Shown: positions 1-6,464, counted from the stretch's first letter. The stretch is DNA of 11,664 nt from JAKVKY01 sp964293585 (GCA_964293585.1 CAXYYS010000061.1:1-11664); one strand, 5' to 3'. Made by a program: numbers and translations. Notes: generated by a model not told the origin, from the sequence alone.

Positions 1-1
1 T

Positions 2-1123
2 CCCGCCGGACACAGGGGCCCCGGCCAGATCCCGGCCGAAACACCTTCCGCGGCCACGCCGTTAGTAGCGGCGGCCGCCCGGGCAAATGCGCCCACGGCG
101 GAAAAGCAGGCCTACGAGCTGACGGATAAATTATTCCTGGCCCGGGCCAAAGGCAGCAACCTGGTCTTTTCTCCCTACTGCTTCCAGCAAATTTTGCCGC
201 TCATCCGGGACAACACCAAGCAGGCTTCGACCCGGCAGGAACTGCTGCCGTACATCGTACCCGGCATCCGGGTGGAAAAACTGCGCAACACCAAGACCGG
301 CGAACTCATCCTTTTGAATAAGCAGCTGGCCCGGGATTATACCGGCAGCGCCGACGGCGATTTAAAACTGGTGGCTTATCCGGACGAAGCTTTGGCGGCT
401 AAAAAAGCTTTCCAGATGCAAATCTTGGATTCCGTCATCGATGGCGCGGCGCCCGAGGGAGATTTAAATTTTTTAACCGCCGCTCATTATTTTGCCGAGT
501 GGGAAACCAAGTTTGACAAAAAATTAACTCAGCCCCGGGATTTTACAAATGAAACCGGTAAGGTGGAAAAAGTAGCCACCATGCAGCAGCATTTTACGGA
601 CGGGCGCGGCGCCAGCACGGATGCGTATGATTTAGCAGCGCTGTGGGGCAAGAACCGCTCCGTAGTCTATTTCATTAAACCTAAAAAGGATGCGGCTGCG
701 GTAGCGGCGAACCTGAATCAGATCGTAAAAGATTTTGAGCAGGGCAAGAACAGTTTCAGCAACATTAAACTGCAGCTGCCCAAGCTGAGCATTAAAAATA
801 AAATCGATTTAAAAGATTTACTTAAGAACGATATGGGCATCAAGTCTTTCTTTACCGGTCTGACCTTTGACCAGATCACGGGCAAGGTGCCGTATGTTTT
901 GGCTACCGCTTCTCAGACGGCCACTCTGGATATTAACGAAGATTATGCCGAGGGCAAGGCCATCACCGAAATGGGTTTCCGGGTTACGGCGGCTTTTGAA
1001 CCGCCCGTGGTGCACGACCTTAAGATGGACAGCCCTTATTTTATCGTGATCAAGGATTTGGCCGACAGCGGTTTGCGCCGTACGGTGTTCACCGCCTTTG
1101 TGGCAGACCCGGCAGCGAAATAA
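2..1123 (+). CDS. Serpin-family protein (serine protease inhibitor fold), 5' end missing
   Basis: The frame is open from base 2 to the TAA at 1121-1123 (373 visible residues), so the gene starts before the window. The ATG at 194 lies inside the fold and is not the start. The first 40 or so residues are Ala/Pro-rich and look like a linker after an export signal that is not visible. Serpin landmarks follow in order: NLVFSPY (helix B region, near visible residue 55), LTAAHYFAEW followed by KFD and VATMQQ (the strand 3A 'NAxYFKxxW' region), LQLPKLSIKNKIDL, then QTATLDINED leading into the reactive loop, and the C-terminal strand motif SPYFIVIKD...TAFVADP. Serpins trap serine or cysteine proteases by a loop-insertion suicide mechanism; gut and thermophilic bacteria carry secreted ones. 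The region between the N-terminal helices and strand 3A is shorter than usual. The hinge is atypical (see findings), so inhibitory activity is uncertain. Family call firm, target unknown. Confidence 0.88.
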   Translation, partial: PAGHRGPGQIPAETPSAATPLVAAAARANAPTAEKQAYELTDKLFLARAKGSNLVFSPYCFQQILPLIRDNTKQASTRQELLPYIVPGIRVEKLRNTKTGELILLNKQLARDYTGSADGDLKLVAYPDEALAAKKAFQMQILDSVIDGAAPEGDLNFLTAAHYFAEWETKFDKKLTQPRDFTNETGKVEKVATMQQHFTDGRGASTDAYDLAALWGKNRSVVYFIKPKKDAAAVAANLNQIVKDFEQGKNSFSNIKLQLPKLSIKNKIDLKDLLKNDMGIKSFFTGLTFDQITGKVPYVLATASQTATLDINEDYAEGKAITEMGFRVTAAFEPPVVHDLKMDSPYFIVIKDLADSGLRRTVFTAFVADPAAK

Positions 1124-1180
1124 CGGGCAGGAACAGAGAAAATTTTTAGCCGGGGTAAGTTCAGGCTGGTAAGGTAAAAT

Positions 1181-1210
1181 TGCCCGGCTCCTGGTCGGGC
1201 AGTTTTGTTT
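1181..1210 (+). terminator. Probable rho-independent terminator after the serpin gene
   Basis: TGCCCG (1181-1186) pairs with CGGGCA (1196-1201) around a 9-base loop, and the stem is followed by GTTTTGTTT (1202-1210). It ends one base before the ribosome binding site of the antiporter gene, so it could also act as a leader attenuator for that gene. The stem is short (6 bp) and the T tract is interrupted, hence moderate confidence. Confidence 0.55.
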
Positions 1211-1221
1211 GAGGGGATAAG

Positions 1222-2517
1222 ATGGAACTGACGGCGATTGTTTTATTTTTGCTGGCGTTAGGCGTGTGCGTTGTGAGCGGCGCCTCGATTTTGTACGCCC
1301 TGGTGGCCGGTTATATTATCTTTTTCGGCTACGGGCTGCTGCGCCACTTTACACCTGTCGCCCTGCTCAAGATGAGCTGGGACGGCGTGGCCACCGTCAA
1401 AAATATCCTGATTGTCTTTATTTTGATCGGTATGATCACCGCCGTGTGGCGGGCGGCTGGTACCATCCCGGCGATTATTTACGCGGCGGGGAATTTGATT
1501 CAGCCCGGTGCCTTTTTGGTGATCACCTTTTTGCTTAACTGTCTGTTGTCCCTGCTTACGGGAACTTCTTTCGGCACGGCGGCTACCATCGGCGTCATCA
1601 CCATGAGTATCGGCAACGTGATGGGCATCAGCCCGGTGTATCTGGGCGGGGCCATCCTGGGCGGCGCCTTTTTTGGCGACCGCTGTTCCCCCATGTCCAC
1701 CAGTGCTCTTTTGACTTGTACTTTGACCAAGACCGATATTTTTACCAATATTAAGCTGATGGCCAAAAATGCGGCGGTGCCTTTTATAGCTACCTGTATC
1801 ATTTACGGCGTGCTGGGCAGGTACGGTCACGCCGGCGCCGTGGATTTACAGATTCTCAATTTGTTTAAGGATAATTTTAATTTGCAGGGACTGACTTTTT
1901 TGCCGGCCCTGCTGATCATTGTCTTATCCCTTTTCAAGGTCAGCGTGAAAAAAACCATGCTGGCCAGTATCGTGACCGCCAGTATTTTGTGCCTGACCTT
2001 GCAGGGCGTCAGCACCGGCCACCTGCTGCAAATTTTGTGGAACGGGTACCGGGCCAACGAACCGGAACTAGCTAAGATGCTGAACGGCGGCGGTATCGTC
2101 TCCATGTTCCGGGCACTGGCCATCGTGGGACTGTCGTCTTCGTATTCGGGTATTTTTGCGGGGACGGGACTTTTGGACGGCGTGAAGCATAAAATCGCCG
2201 GGCTGGCGGCAACTTGCACGCCTTTTGGCAGCACGCTGCTCATTTCGTTTTTAACCGGCATGGTAGCCTGCAACCAGACCCTGGCCATCATGCTCACGCA
2301 TCAGCTGTGCGCGGAGACCATCCCGGATAAGCAGGAACTGGCTTTGACCCTGGAAGACACCACCGTCCTTACGGCGGCGCTCATCCCCTGGTCCATCGCC
2401 AGCGCCGTGCCTCTCACCGCGGTGGGAGCGCCCGCGCTGGGTATTGCCGCGGCCTGCTATTTATATCTGCAGCCGTTGTGGAGTTTGACCCTGCATGTGG
2501 TGAAAAAGAAAGCATAA
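1222..2517 (+). CDS. nhaC: NhaC-family Na+/H+ antiporter
   Basis: This 431-residue integral membrane protein has about a dozen hydrophobic segments and very few charged stretches. Two family signatures are clear: GTSFGTAATIG at residues 114-124 and GAFFGDRCSPMSTSA at about 148-162, the latter highly characteristic of NhaC-type antiporters. Proteins of this family exchange cytoplasmic Na+ for protons; relatives such as the malate/lactate antiporter MleN couple organic anions to the exchange, so the substrate is not settled by sequence alone. The start is set by GAGGGG at 1211-1216, five bases before the ATG. The gene stands alone, flanked by a hairpin terminator on each side. The frame continues open for 20 codons after the TAA stop (see findings). 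Confidence 0.88.
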   Translation: MELTAIVLFLLALGVCVVSGASILYALVAGYIIFFGYGLLRHFTPVALLKMSWDGVATVKNILIVFILIGMITAVWRAAGTIPAIIYAAGNLIQPGAFLVITFLLNCLLSLLTGTSFGTAATIGVITMSIGNVMGISPVYLGGAILGGAFFGDRCSPMSTSALLTCTLTKTDIFTNIKLMAKNAAVPFIATCIIYGVLGRYGHAGAVDLQILNLFKDNFNLQGLTFLPALLIIVLSLFKVSVKKTMLASIVTASILCLTLQGVSTGHLLQILWNGYRANEPELAKMLNGGGIVSMFRALAIVGLSSSYSGIFAGTGLLDGVKHKIAGLAATCTPFGSTLLISFLTGMVACNQTLAIMLTHQLCAETIPDKQELALTLEDTTVLTAALIPWSIASAVPLTAVGAPALGIAAACYLYLQPLWSLTLHVVKKKA

Positions 2518-2586
2518 TTTATTTTCTTGGAGTACGACGGCAGCAGAAACCGCACCGTGTACGTAAAAGTTTTAGGGTAAAAAATT

Positions 2587-2614
2587 AGAGCTGCCTGAGG
2601 GCAGCTCTTTTTTT
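2587..2614 (+). terminator. Bidirectional rho-independent terminator between nhaC and the toxin gene
   Basis: AGAGCTGCC (2587-2595) and GGCAGCTCT (2600-2608) form a perfect 9-bp stem with a TGAG loop. On the + strand it is followed by a run of T (2608-2614), which ends nhaC transcripts. On the - strand the same stem is followed by AATTTTTT (from the A-rich run at 2579-2586), so it also serves the convergent toxin operon whose last codon lies at 2613. Confidence 0.9.
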
Positions 2615-2924
2615 ATAATAGTTTGGGCCAGTTACGTTTTTTATAGACGAAGCGGAGAATTGAAACCGTTTTATTTTGTTCGTCTATCGTATAAAACAAA
2701 TGATAATTTTTAACAGGAAATAAGCGAATCTTTTGCTGGACCAGATGGTCATCATCAACTAGGGGATAACGATAAGGATTAAGTCTTAAACTTTCGATAG
2801 CGGCTGCGATTTTATTGAGAAGCCTTGTTGTCGCAGAAGGATTATATAAAATATTATTTATATAAAAAACTGCTTGACGGACATCGCATTCAGCTTCTAA
2901 AGTTACGTGGACGACATAGTTCAC
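2613..2924 (-). CDS. RelE/ParE-family toxin
   Basis: This 103-residue protein matches the RelE/ParE superfamily of small toxins in length and pattern: an N-terminal strand (MNYVVHVT), an amphipathic helical hairpin, then the C-terminal block RLFPVKNYHLFYTIDEQNKTVSILRFVYKKRNW (residues 67-99), which is the standard RxxxVxNYxxFYxxDE...VxIxRxxYxxRxW signature. RelE members cleave ribosome-bound mRNA and ParE members poison DNA gyrase; the sequence does not decide between them. The start is GTG at 2924-2922, overlapping the antitoxin stop in the tetranucleotide GTGA, with GAGGAG eight bases upstream inside the antitoxin gene. This implies translational coupling. Its 3' end runs into the shared bidirectional terminator. 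The region is AT-richer than the surrounding genes, as often seen for horizontally acquired toxin modules. Confidence 0.87.
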   Translation of the reverse strand: MNYVVHVTLEAECDVRQAVFYINNILYNPSATTRLLNKIAAAIESLRLNPYRYPLVDDDHLVQQKIRLFPVKNYHLFYTIDEQNKTVSILRFVYKKRNWPKLL

Positions 2925-3184
2925 AACTTAAACTCCTCTCTCAGTTCTGCAATCATTTGTTCTGCGGGTTTAGTCCTGTGATTTTTGACGTCGTCCAATC
3001 CTGCGTCGATTAATTTATAGAGTTCTAATCTGCCGACAAGTTTTTCGTAAGTTTCGATACTCATCACGGCCAGATCGCCTTTACCATTTTTGGTAATAAA
3101 AATGGGTTCCTGATGTTTGTTGCAGAAATCGGAAATCTCACTGTAATTATTTCTTAGGTCTGCGCTCGGGCGAATTATAGGCAT
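2921..3184 (-). CDS. Phd/YefM-family antitoxin
   Basis: The protein is 87 residues from the chosen start. The N-terminal half (MPIIRPSADLRNNYSEISDFCN, then EPIFITKNGKGDLAVMSIETYEKL) is the typical Phd/YefM DNA-binding domain, with the conserved 'sDLRnnysei' and 'piFiTkNGkgdlavms' blocks. The charged C-terminal tail (KPAEQMIAELREEFKL) would neutralise the toxin. A longer version beginning at GTG 3193 is possible on paper, but GGAGG at 3197-3193 overlaps that GTG and sits eight bases before the ATG at 3184, so the ATG is the start. Antitoxins of this family usually repress their own operon together with the toxin; a palindrome over the promoter fits this. Confidence 0.88.
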   Translation of the reverse strand: MPIIRPSADLRNNYSEISDFCNKHQEPIFITKNGKGDLAVMSIETYEKLVGRLELYKLIDAGLDDVKNHRTKPAEQMIAELREEFKL

Positions 3185-3192
3185 ATTGCTCA

Positions 3193-3197
3193 CCTCC
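3193..3197 (-). promoter_or_regulatory. Ribosome binding site that sets the antitoxin start
   Basis: GGAGG on the - strand (3197-3193) lies eight bases upstream of ATG 3184. It overlaps the alternative GTG at 3193-3191, which therefore cannot be the functional start. Confidence 0.85.
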
Positions 3198-3205
3198 GTA
3201 TCGTT

Positions 3206-3234
3206 ATTATATCAAAATTTTTATATAAAGGCAA
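3206..3234 (-). promoter_or_regulatory. Promoter of the toxin-antitoxin operon
   Basis: On the - strand TTGCCT (3234-3229) is separated by exactly 17 bp from a perfect TATAAT (3211-3206). Transcription would start near 3199, leaving a leader of about 15 bases before the antitoxin ATG. The -35 element directly abuts the U-tract of the upstream repressor gene's terminator. Confidence 0.8.
3207..3228 (-). promoter_or_regulatory. Probable autoregulatory operator palindrome of the toxin-antitoxin operon
   Basis: A 22-bp near-perfect palindrome, TTATAT at one end and ATATAA at the other with an A/T core, pairs at 10 of 11 positions. It fills the spacer and overlaps the -10 element, where a bound antitoxin or antitoxin-toxin complex would block RNA polymerase. 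Its role is inferred from position; it lacks the TGTACA core described for E. coli YefM sites. An AT-rich spacer could give partial symmetry by chance. Confidence 0.55.
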
Positions 3235-3235
3235 G

Positions 3236-3269
3236 GCAAAAAGAAAGGCGTAACTTTTTGGTTACGCCT
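3236..3269 (-). terminator. Rho-independent terminator of the metal-sensor gene
   Basis: The arms at 3246-3254 (AGGCGTAAC) and 3261-3269 (GTTACGCCT) form a perfect 9-bp stem with a 6-base loop. Read on the - strand it is followed by TTTCTTTTTG. It lies 41 bases beyond the stop codon of the repressor gene and insulates it from the toxin-antitoxin operon downstream. Confidence 0.88.
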
Positions 3270-3309
3270 CAAATTTTACCTCACAAAATTCGTCATCACG
3301 GGGTTTTCC

Positions 3310-3612
3310 CTATTTCATCAAATGTTTTAAAGCTTTGTTCAGTTCCTCGATGGCCTGGGTGTCCCCGGTCTTGACCGCGTCCACGATGCAGTGGTCGATA
3401 TGGTCCTGCAAAATAATATCGCAGGTGCGGTTGATGGCGGCACGGACCGCGGCCAGCTGGATCAAAACTTCGGAGCAGTCCCGGCCCTGCTTGACCATGG
3501 TCTTGACCGAAGTGAGATGACCGATGGCCCGGGAGAGACGGTTGATTACCGCCTGAGTGTTTTCGTGGGTGTGGGAATGATTATGACTAACTTTTTTATT
3601 TCTTACGGGCAT
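3310..3612 (-). CDS. CsoR/RcnR-family (DUF156) metal-sensing transcriptional repressor
   Basis: This 100-residue all-helical repressor has the family core NRLSRAIGHL...GRDCSEVLIQLAAVRAAI...ILQDHIDHC. Such tetramers bind G/C-tract operators and release DNA when metal binds. Ligand residues from the chosen start are Cys46, His71 and Cys75 with the canonical spacing (25 and 4). A His-rich N-terminus (His10, 12, 14, 16) adds His14 exactly 32 residues before Cys46, giving a His-Cys-His-Cys set spaced like the nickel sensor InrS (H21/C53/H78/C82); copper CsoR lacks the N-terminal His. Nickel or cobalt is therefore as plausible as copper. The start is ATG 3612 because AGGGGG (3625-3620) precedes it by seven bases; the earlier in-frame TTG at 3633 lies upstream of that site. 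The gene is divergent from the ECF-S/TonB receptor operon. Confidence 0.88.
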   Translation of the reverse strand: MPVRNKKVSHNHSHTHENTQAVINRLSRAIGHLTSVKTMVKQGRDCSEVLIQLAAVRAAINRTCDIILQDHIDHCIVDAVKTGDTQAIEELNKALKHLMK

Positions 3613-3660
3613 CGTGCTTCCCCCTGTTCTCAAAACTTATATTTATATTTTAACACATAA

Positions 3661-3691
3661 ATTTTAGCACTTAAACCCCACTCAAAGTCAA
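3661..3691 (-). promoter_or_regulatory. Possible promoter of the metal-sensor gene
   Basis: On the - strand TTGACT (3691-3686, five of six consensus bases) is followed by TAAAAT (3666-3661), but the 19-bp spacer is longer than optimal. Other A/T-rich hexamers downstream (toward 3640) could serve as the -10 element instead. Confidence 0.35.
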
Positions 3692-3740
3692 ATTTGTTTA
3701 GGCAGGTGCCGGCAGTCCCGCCGCCCTTTTAGAAAAATAT

Positions 3741-3753
3741 CCCCCCCGGGGGG
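3741..3753. promoter_or_regulatory. C7G6 tract, candidate CsoR/RcnR-family operator
   Basis: ATAT is followed by seven C and six G (3741-3753), the kind of G/C-tract palindrome flanked by A/T that CsoR, RcnR and FrmR repressors bind. It lies in the region between the repressor gene and the ECF-S operon, and directly upstream of a weak + strand promoter candidate (TTGCAG at 3755-3760, 16 bp, TATGCT at 3777-3782). GGGGTAT at 3773-3779 could extend the site. The assignment rests on the family's known preference and on adjacency, not on a binding test. Confidence 0.5.
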
Positions 3754-3776
3754 CTTGCAGGCACTGCCATTTGGGG

Positions 3777-3805
3777 TATGCTTAACATAAATCTTGTTAA
3801 GTATA
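3777..3805. repeat. Inverted repeat in the leader of the ECF-S operon
   Basis: TATGCTTAAC (3777-3786) pairs with GTTAAGTATA (3796-3805): ten pairs including one G-T, with a 9-base loop. No T run follows, so it is not a plain terminator. It may be a dyad operator or a leader stem. Confidence 0.45.
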
Positions 3806-3834
3806 TTTCTATGTCTAAATCTTTATGTAAAAAA

Positions 3835-3872
3835 CCTGGCAGTTATATCTTCATGCCAAGTTATTTTGGCAT
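3835..3872 (+). promoter_or_regulatory. Mutually exclusive hairpins just upstream of the ECF-S ribosome binding site
   Basis: ATGCCAA (3853-3859) can pair with TTGGCAT (3866-3872) in a 7-bp stem. Alternatively, its TGCCA can pair with TGGCA at 3837-3841. The switch ends 10 bases before the ribosome binding site at 3883. The layout resembles a leader switch, but the sequence does not match a riboswitch class that I recognise. Confidence 0.3.
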
Positions 3873-3896
3873 TTCCGAAGGCAAGGAGGACTTTTT

Positions 3897-4403
3897 GTGA
3901 CACGTCAGTTAACGGTCAGCGGATTCTTTATTGCTCTGGGTTTAATCTTGCCTATGCTGTTTCATCTGGCTGGCGGCATGGGCGTAGTTTTTCTGCCCAT
4001 GCATCTGCCGGTGCTTTTGGCCGGTTTTTTTCTGGGACCCAGATTCGGTCTGCTGGTGGGAATCATCACGCCGCTGTTGAGCAGTCTCCTGACGGGGATG
4101 CCGCCGCTGCTGCCTTTTCTGCCGCTGATGGTGGTAGAGCTGGGAGTATATGGTTTTCTCAGCGGTTATGGCTACCGGTCGTTGCAGCTGAGCATCCTGC
4201 CCGCGTTGCTGTTAGCCATGGCGGGCGGCCGAATCGCTTTGGCGGCGTGGGCCTGGGCACTGGTCAGCTGTTTTGGCTTGCAGCTGCAGCCCCGGTATTA
4301 CGTGACGGCGGCGGTAATCACCGGTCTGCCGGGGATTGTACTGCAACTGGTTCTGGTACCGCTGTTAGTCCGGACGGTGACCGCTAAAAATAGCTCAGGC
4401 TAA
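3897..4403 (+). CDS. ECF transporter S component (substrate-binding membrane subunit)
   Basis: This 168-residue, almost entirely hydrophobic protein has six likely membrane segments (about 5-25, 30-47, 49-68, 70-93, 98-128, 134-161), the size and topology of S components of energy-coupling factor transporters. The block FLPMHLPVLLAGFFLGPRFGLLVGIITPLLSSLLTGMP is typical of the broad vitamin-type S family. S components bind a vitamin, vitamin precursor or metal and are energised by an EcfA/EcfA'/EcfT module; none is encoded here, so this would be a group II type using a shared module. The start is GTG 3897, fixed by AAGGAGG at 3883-3889 seven bases upstream. The TonB-dependent receptor starts 33 bases after the stop, without a terminator between, so the two are probably co-transcribed and serve the same ligand. 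Substrate not recognised. Confidence 0.8.
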   Translation: MTRQLTVSGFFIALGLILPMLFHLAGGMGVVFLPMHLPVLLAGFFLGPRFGLLVGIITPLLSSLLTGMPPLLPFLPLMVVELGVYGFLSGYGYRSLQLSILPALLLAMAGGRIALAAWAWALVSCFGLQLQPRYYVTAAVITGLPGIVLQLVLVPLLVRTVTAKNSSG

Positions 4404-4436
4404 AATTTTAAAATATAAAAATCAGGGGGGAAGGTT

Positions 4437-6464
4437 ATGCAAATTTTGAGGGGACAACAAGTGTTAACGGCTGGAATCCTGCTGGGACTTTTAGCCGCCG
4501 GCGGCAGCGCTTATGCCGAAGATCTGCCCACGTATCAGATGGATGAGATTGTGGTGACGGCGGATAAAGCCAACGCGGCTGTGGCGGAAACTAATGTGAA
4601 TGTGAAATATGTGAGCCCCGGCAAGACGGCCACAATTCCTGATTTACTGCGGGACACGGCGGGTATCGAGGTACGGGCCCGCAGCGTTTATGGCGACAGC
4701 CAGAACGACACGGTCAAGGTACGGGGGTTGGATGCCCGGCGCTACACGGTGCTGTTAGACGGGCGGCAGCTTAACATGTCCGGCGTTATGGGCGGCGACC
4801 ATATCGACTGGAGCAGTATCCCCCTGGACAACGTGGACCGGATCCAGATTGTGAAGGGCGGTAAGCTGGCCAGCTCCAACAATATCGGCGGTACCATTAA
4901 TATCATCACGAAAAAAGATGCCACCGGCGGTAGCGTCAGCCTGTTAGCAGGCCAGGACGGCCGTTACGAATACCGGGTGGGTTACGGTTTTAAGGCCGGT
5001 AAACTTCATACCCGGGTGGACGCCAGCAAGAGCGGTATCGATGCCTACCTGCGCAATAATGATTACGATGCCCGGCAGTACGGCCTGGATGTAAGTTATG
5101 CTTTCAGCGGTGCCGACAGTTTGTCCCTGGGCTACCATAAAACGCAGGCGGACCGGGGTTATGTGCTGGCCAATAAAAAAGGCACGCCGCACTACGACAG
5201 CAGTTATCCGGAATCCGTTGGCGACGGCGGGGTTCAGCCCAGCGCCGGCAGCATTACCAACAATTATGGTCCCGGTTCTTACTGGAACAAGGATACGGAC
5301 CACTACACCGCCAGCTATACCCATAACTTTAAGAACGGCTATCTGCAGTTCGATTACTACCGCAACCACGAAGACCGCAAAGAAATTCTCAAAAGCTGGT
5401 CCGGCGTCACGGGTCTGGACCGTTACCTGACCAGTGATAAATCGGATTATTTTGGCCTGAAAGGCGCCACCACCCTGAACGCCAAACATACTTTGGGTTA
5501 CGGCGCTGAGCTGCACCGGCTGCGTTACGGGTACGGCGGTTACAATGTTAAACCTCTGGGCGCCGGGGATATTTATCCATCCCAAAAGATTGACGAGACC
5601 GGTTTGTACGTGGAAGACAACTGGAAGCTGGATAACCGCTGGGGCGCGTACCTGGGTCTGCGGTACGATCATTATAAGGCAGATAAGGATGATGACCGGG
5701 CAGCCAACATGACCGAGGAAAATAAGGACGGTCTGTCTCCTAAGTTCAGCCTGAACCTGACCAGCGATGCTAAGAACAGCACCAACTTATCCATAAACAG
5801 AATCTGGCGCTCGCCCTCCATGCCGGAATATTACTGGTGGGCCATGAACATGTCGGGCAACCGGGCTAACGCTTTGGAACCGGAACATGGCATGAGCTAC
5901 GAACTTTCCCAGACCCATAAGTTTAGCGACAAGTTTACCACCCGGGTAGGCGGGTTCTACCAGGACATCAGCGATTATATCAACTTCCGCCACGTCTATC
6001 CCTTTAAGTGTTATAATATTGATAATGCCAAGATTTGGGGTCTGGAGTGGGAAAACAGCTTCAAGCTGGATGACCATAATTCCCTGCAGCTGAATTATAC
6101 CAACCTGCACACTTCCAAGACCGGCGTCCGTGGCGGCGATGTAAACAACGGCCTGACGGACGAGCTGGATTACAGCCCCCGGCACAAACTGGGACTGTCC
6201 TATCTGTACGACAGCAAACTCTGGCATGTGCGCTACGATATCAATTATGTCAGCGACCAGCAGGAGTCCGATGCCATGACCGGCGGCGCCGTCCGCCATA
6301 TCGGCGGCTATGCCGTGCATAACCTGGCGGTGACCCGCACCCTGAACAAGAATGCGGACCTGTCTTTGTTCCTGGACAATATCTTTGCCAAGGAATACGT
6401 GGAGCAGTACGGTTACCCCATGGCGGGCAGATTATTTAGCGCGGCGGTGACATTTAAGTTTTAA
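4437..6464 (+). CDS. TonB-dependent outer-membrane receptor
   Basis: This 675-residue outer-membrane transporter, like BtuB/CirA-type proteins, imports a scarce ligand using TonB energy. A signal peptide (residues 1-27, cleavage after AYA) is followed by a TonB box DEIVVTA at 36-42. A plug domain to about 158 follows (LLRDTAGIEVR, VKVRGLDARRYTVLLDG, IDRIQIVKGG-like and GGTINIITKK segments). The rest is a beta barrel with alternating aromatic strands ending SAAVTFKF; the terminal Phe is the outer-membrane assembly signal. Its presence implies a two-membrane cell. The gene sits between an ECF S component (33-base gap) and a methyltransferase (59-base gap) in one apparent operon. AGGGGGG at 4424-4430 lies six bases before the ATG. 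The ligand cannot be read from sequence; cobalamin-, heme- or metallophore-like compounds are possible. The spacer after the stop holds a second, degenerate copy of the final strand (see findings). Confidence 0.93.
   Translation: MQILRGQQVLTAGILLGLLAAGGSAYAEDLPTYQMDEIVVTADKANAAVAETNVNVKYVSPGKTATIPDLLRDTAGIEVRARSVYGDSQNDTVKVRGLDARRYTVLLDGRQLNMSGVMGGDHIDWSSIPLDNVDRIQIVKGGKLASSNNIGGTINIITKKDATGGSVSLLAGQDGRYEYRVGYGFKAGKLHTRVDASKSGIDAYLRNNDYDARQYGLDVSYAFSGADSLSLGYHKTQADRGYVLANKKGTPHYDSSYPESVGDGGVQPSAGSITNNYGPGSYWNKDTDHYTASYTHNFKNGYLQFDYYRNHEDRKEILKSWSGVTGLDRYLTSDKSDYFGLKGATTLNAKHTLGYGAELHRLRYGYGGYNVKPLGAGDIYPSQKIDETGLYVEDNWKLDNRWGAYLGLRYDHYKADKDDDRAANMTEENKDGLSPKFSLNLTSDAKNSTNLSINRIWRSPSMPEYYWWAMNMSGNRANALEPEHGMSYELSQTHKFSDKFTTRVGGFYQDISDYINFRHVYPFKCYNIDNAKIWGLEWENSFKLDDHNSLQLNYTNLHTSKTGVRGGDVNNGLTDELDYSPRHKLGLSYLYDSKLWHVRYDINYVSDQQESDAMTGGAVRHIGGYAVHNLAVTRTLNKNADLSLFLDNIFAKEYVEQYGYPMAGRLFSAAVTFKF

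Noticed and set aside
194..1123. Serpin gene starting at ATG 194
   Set aside because: The same frame is open to the window start and encodes clear serpin sequence (NLVFSPY) before this ATG, so it is an internal methionine.
3701..3890. Known riboswitch (cobalamin, preQ1, TPP, FMN) upstream of the ECF S component
   Set aside because: None of the conserved core sequences that I know for these classes is present; only simple stems are visible.
3794..4387. 197-residue + strand frame overlapping the ECF S component
   Set aside because: It overlaps the hydrophobic S-component gene in another frame, gives a low-complexity Gly/Ala/Arg product and has no ribosome binding site.
4944..5672. 242-residue - strand frame inside the TonB receptor gene
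   Set aside because: It is an antisense shadow in a GC-rich gene, with a repetitive Val/Ala composition and no recognisable domain.
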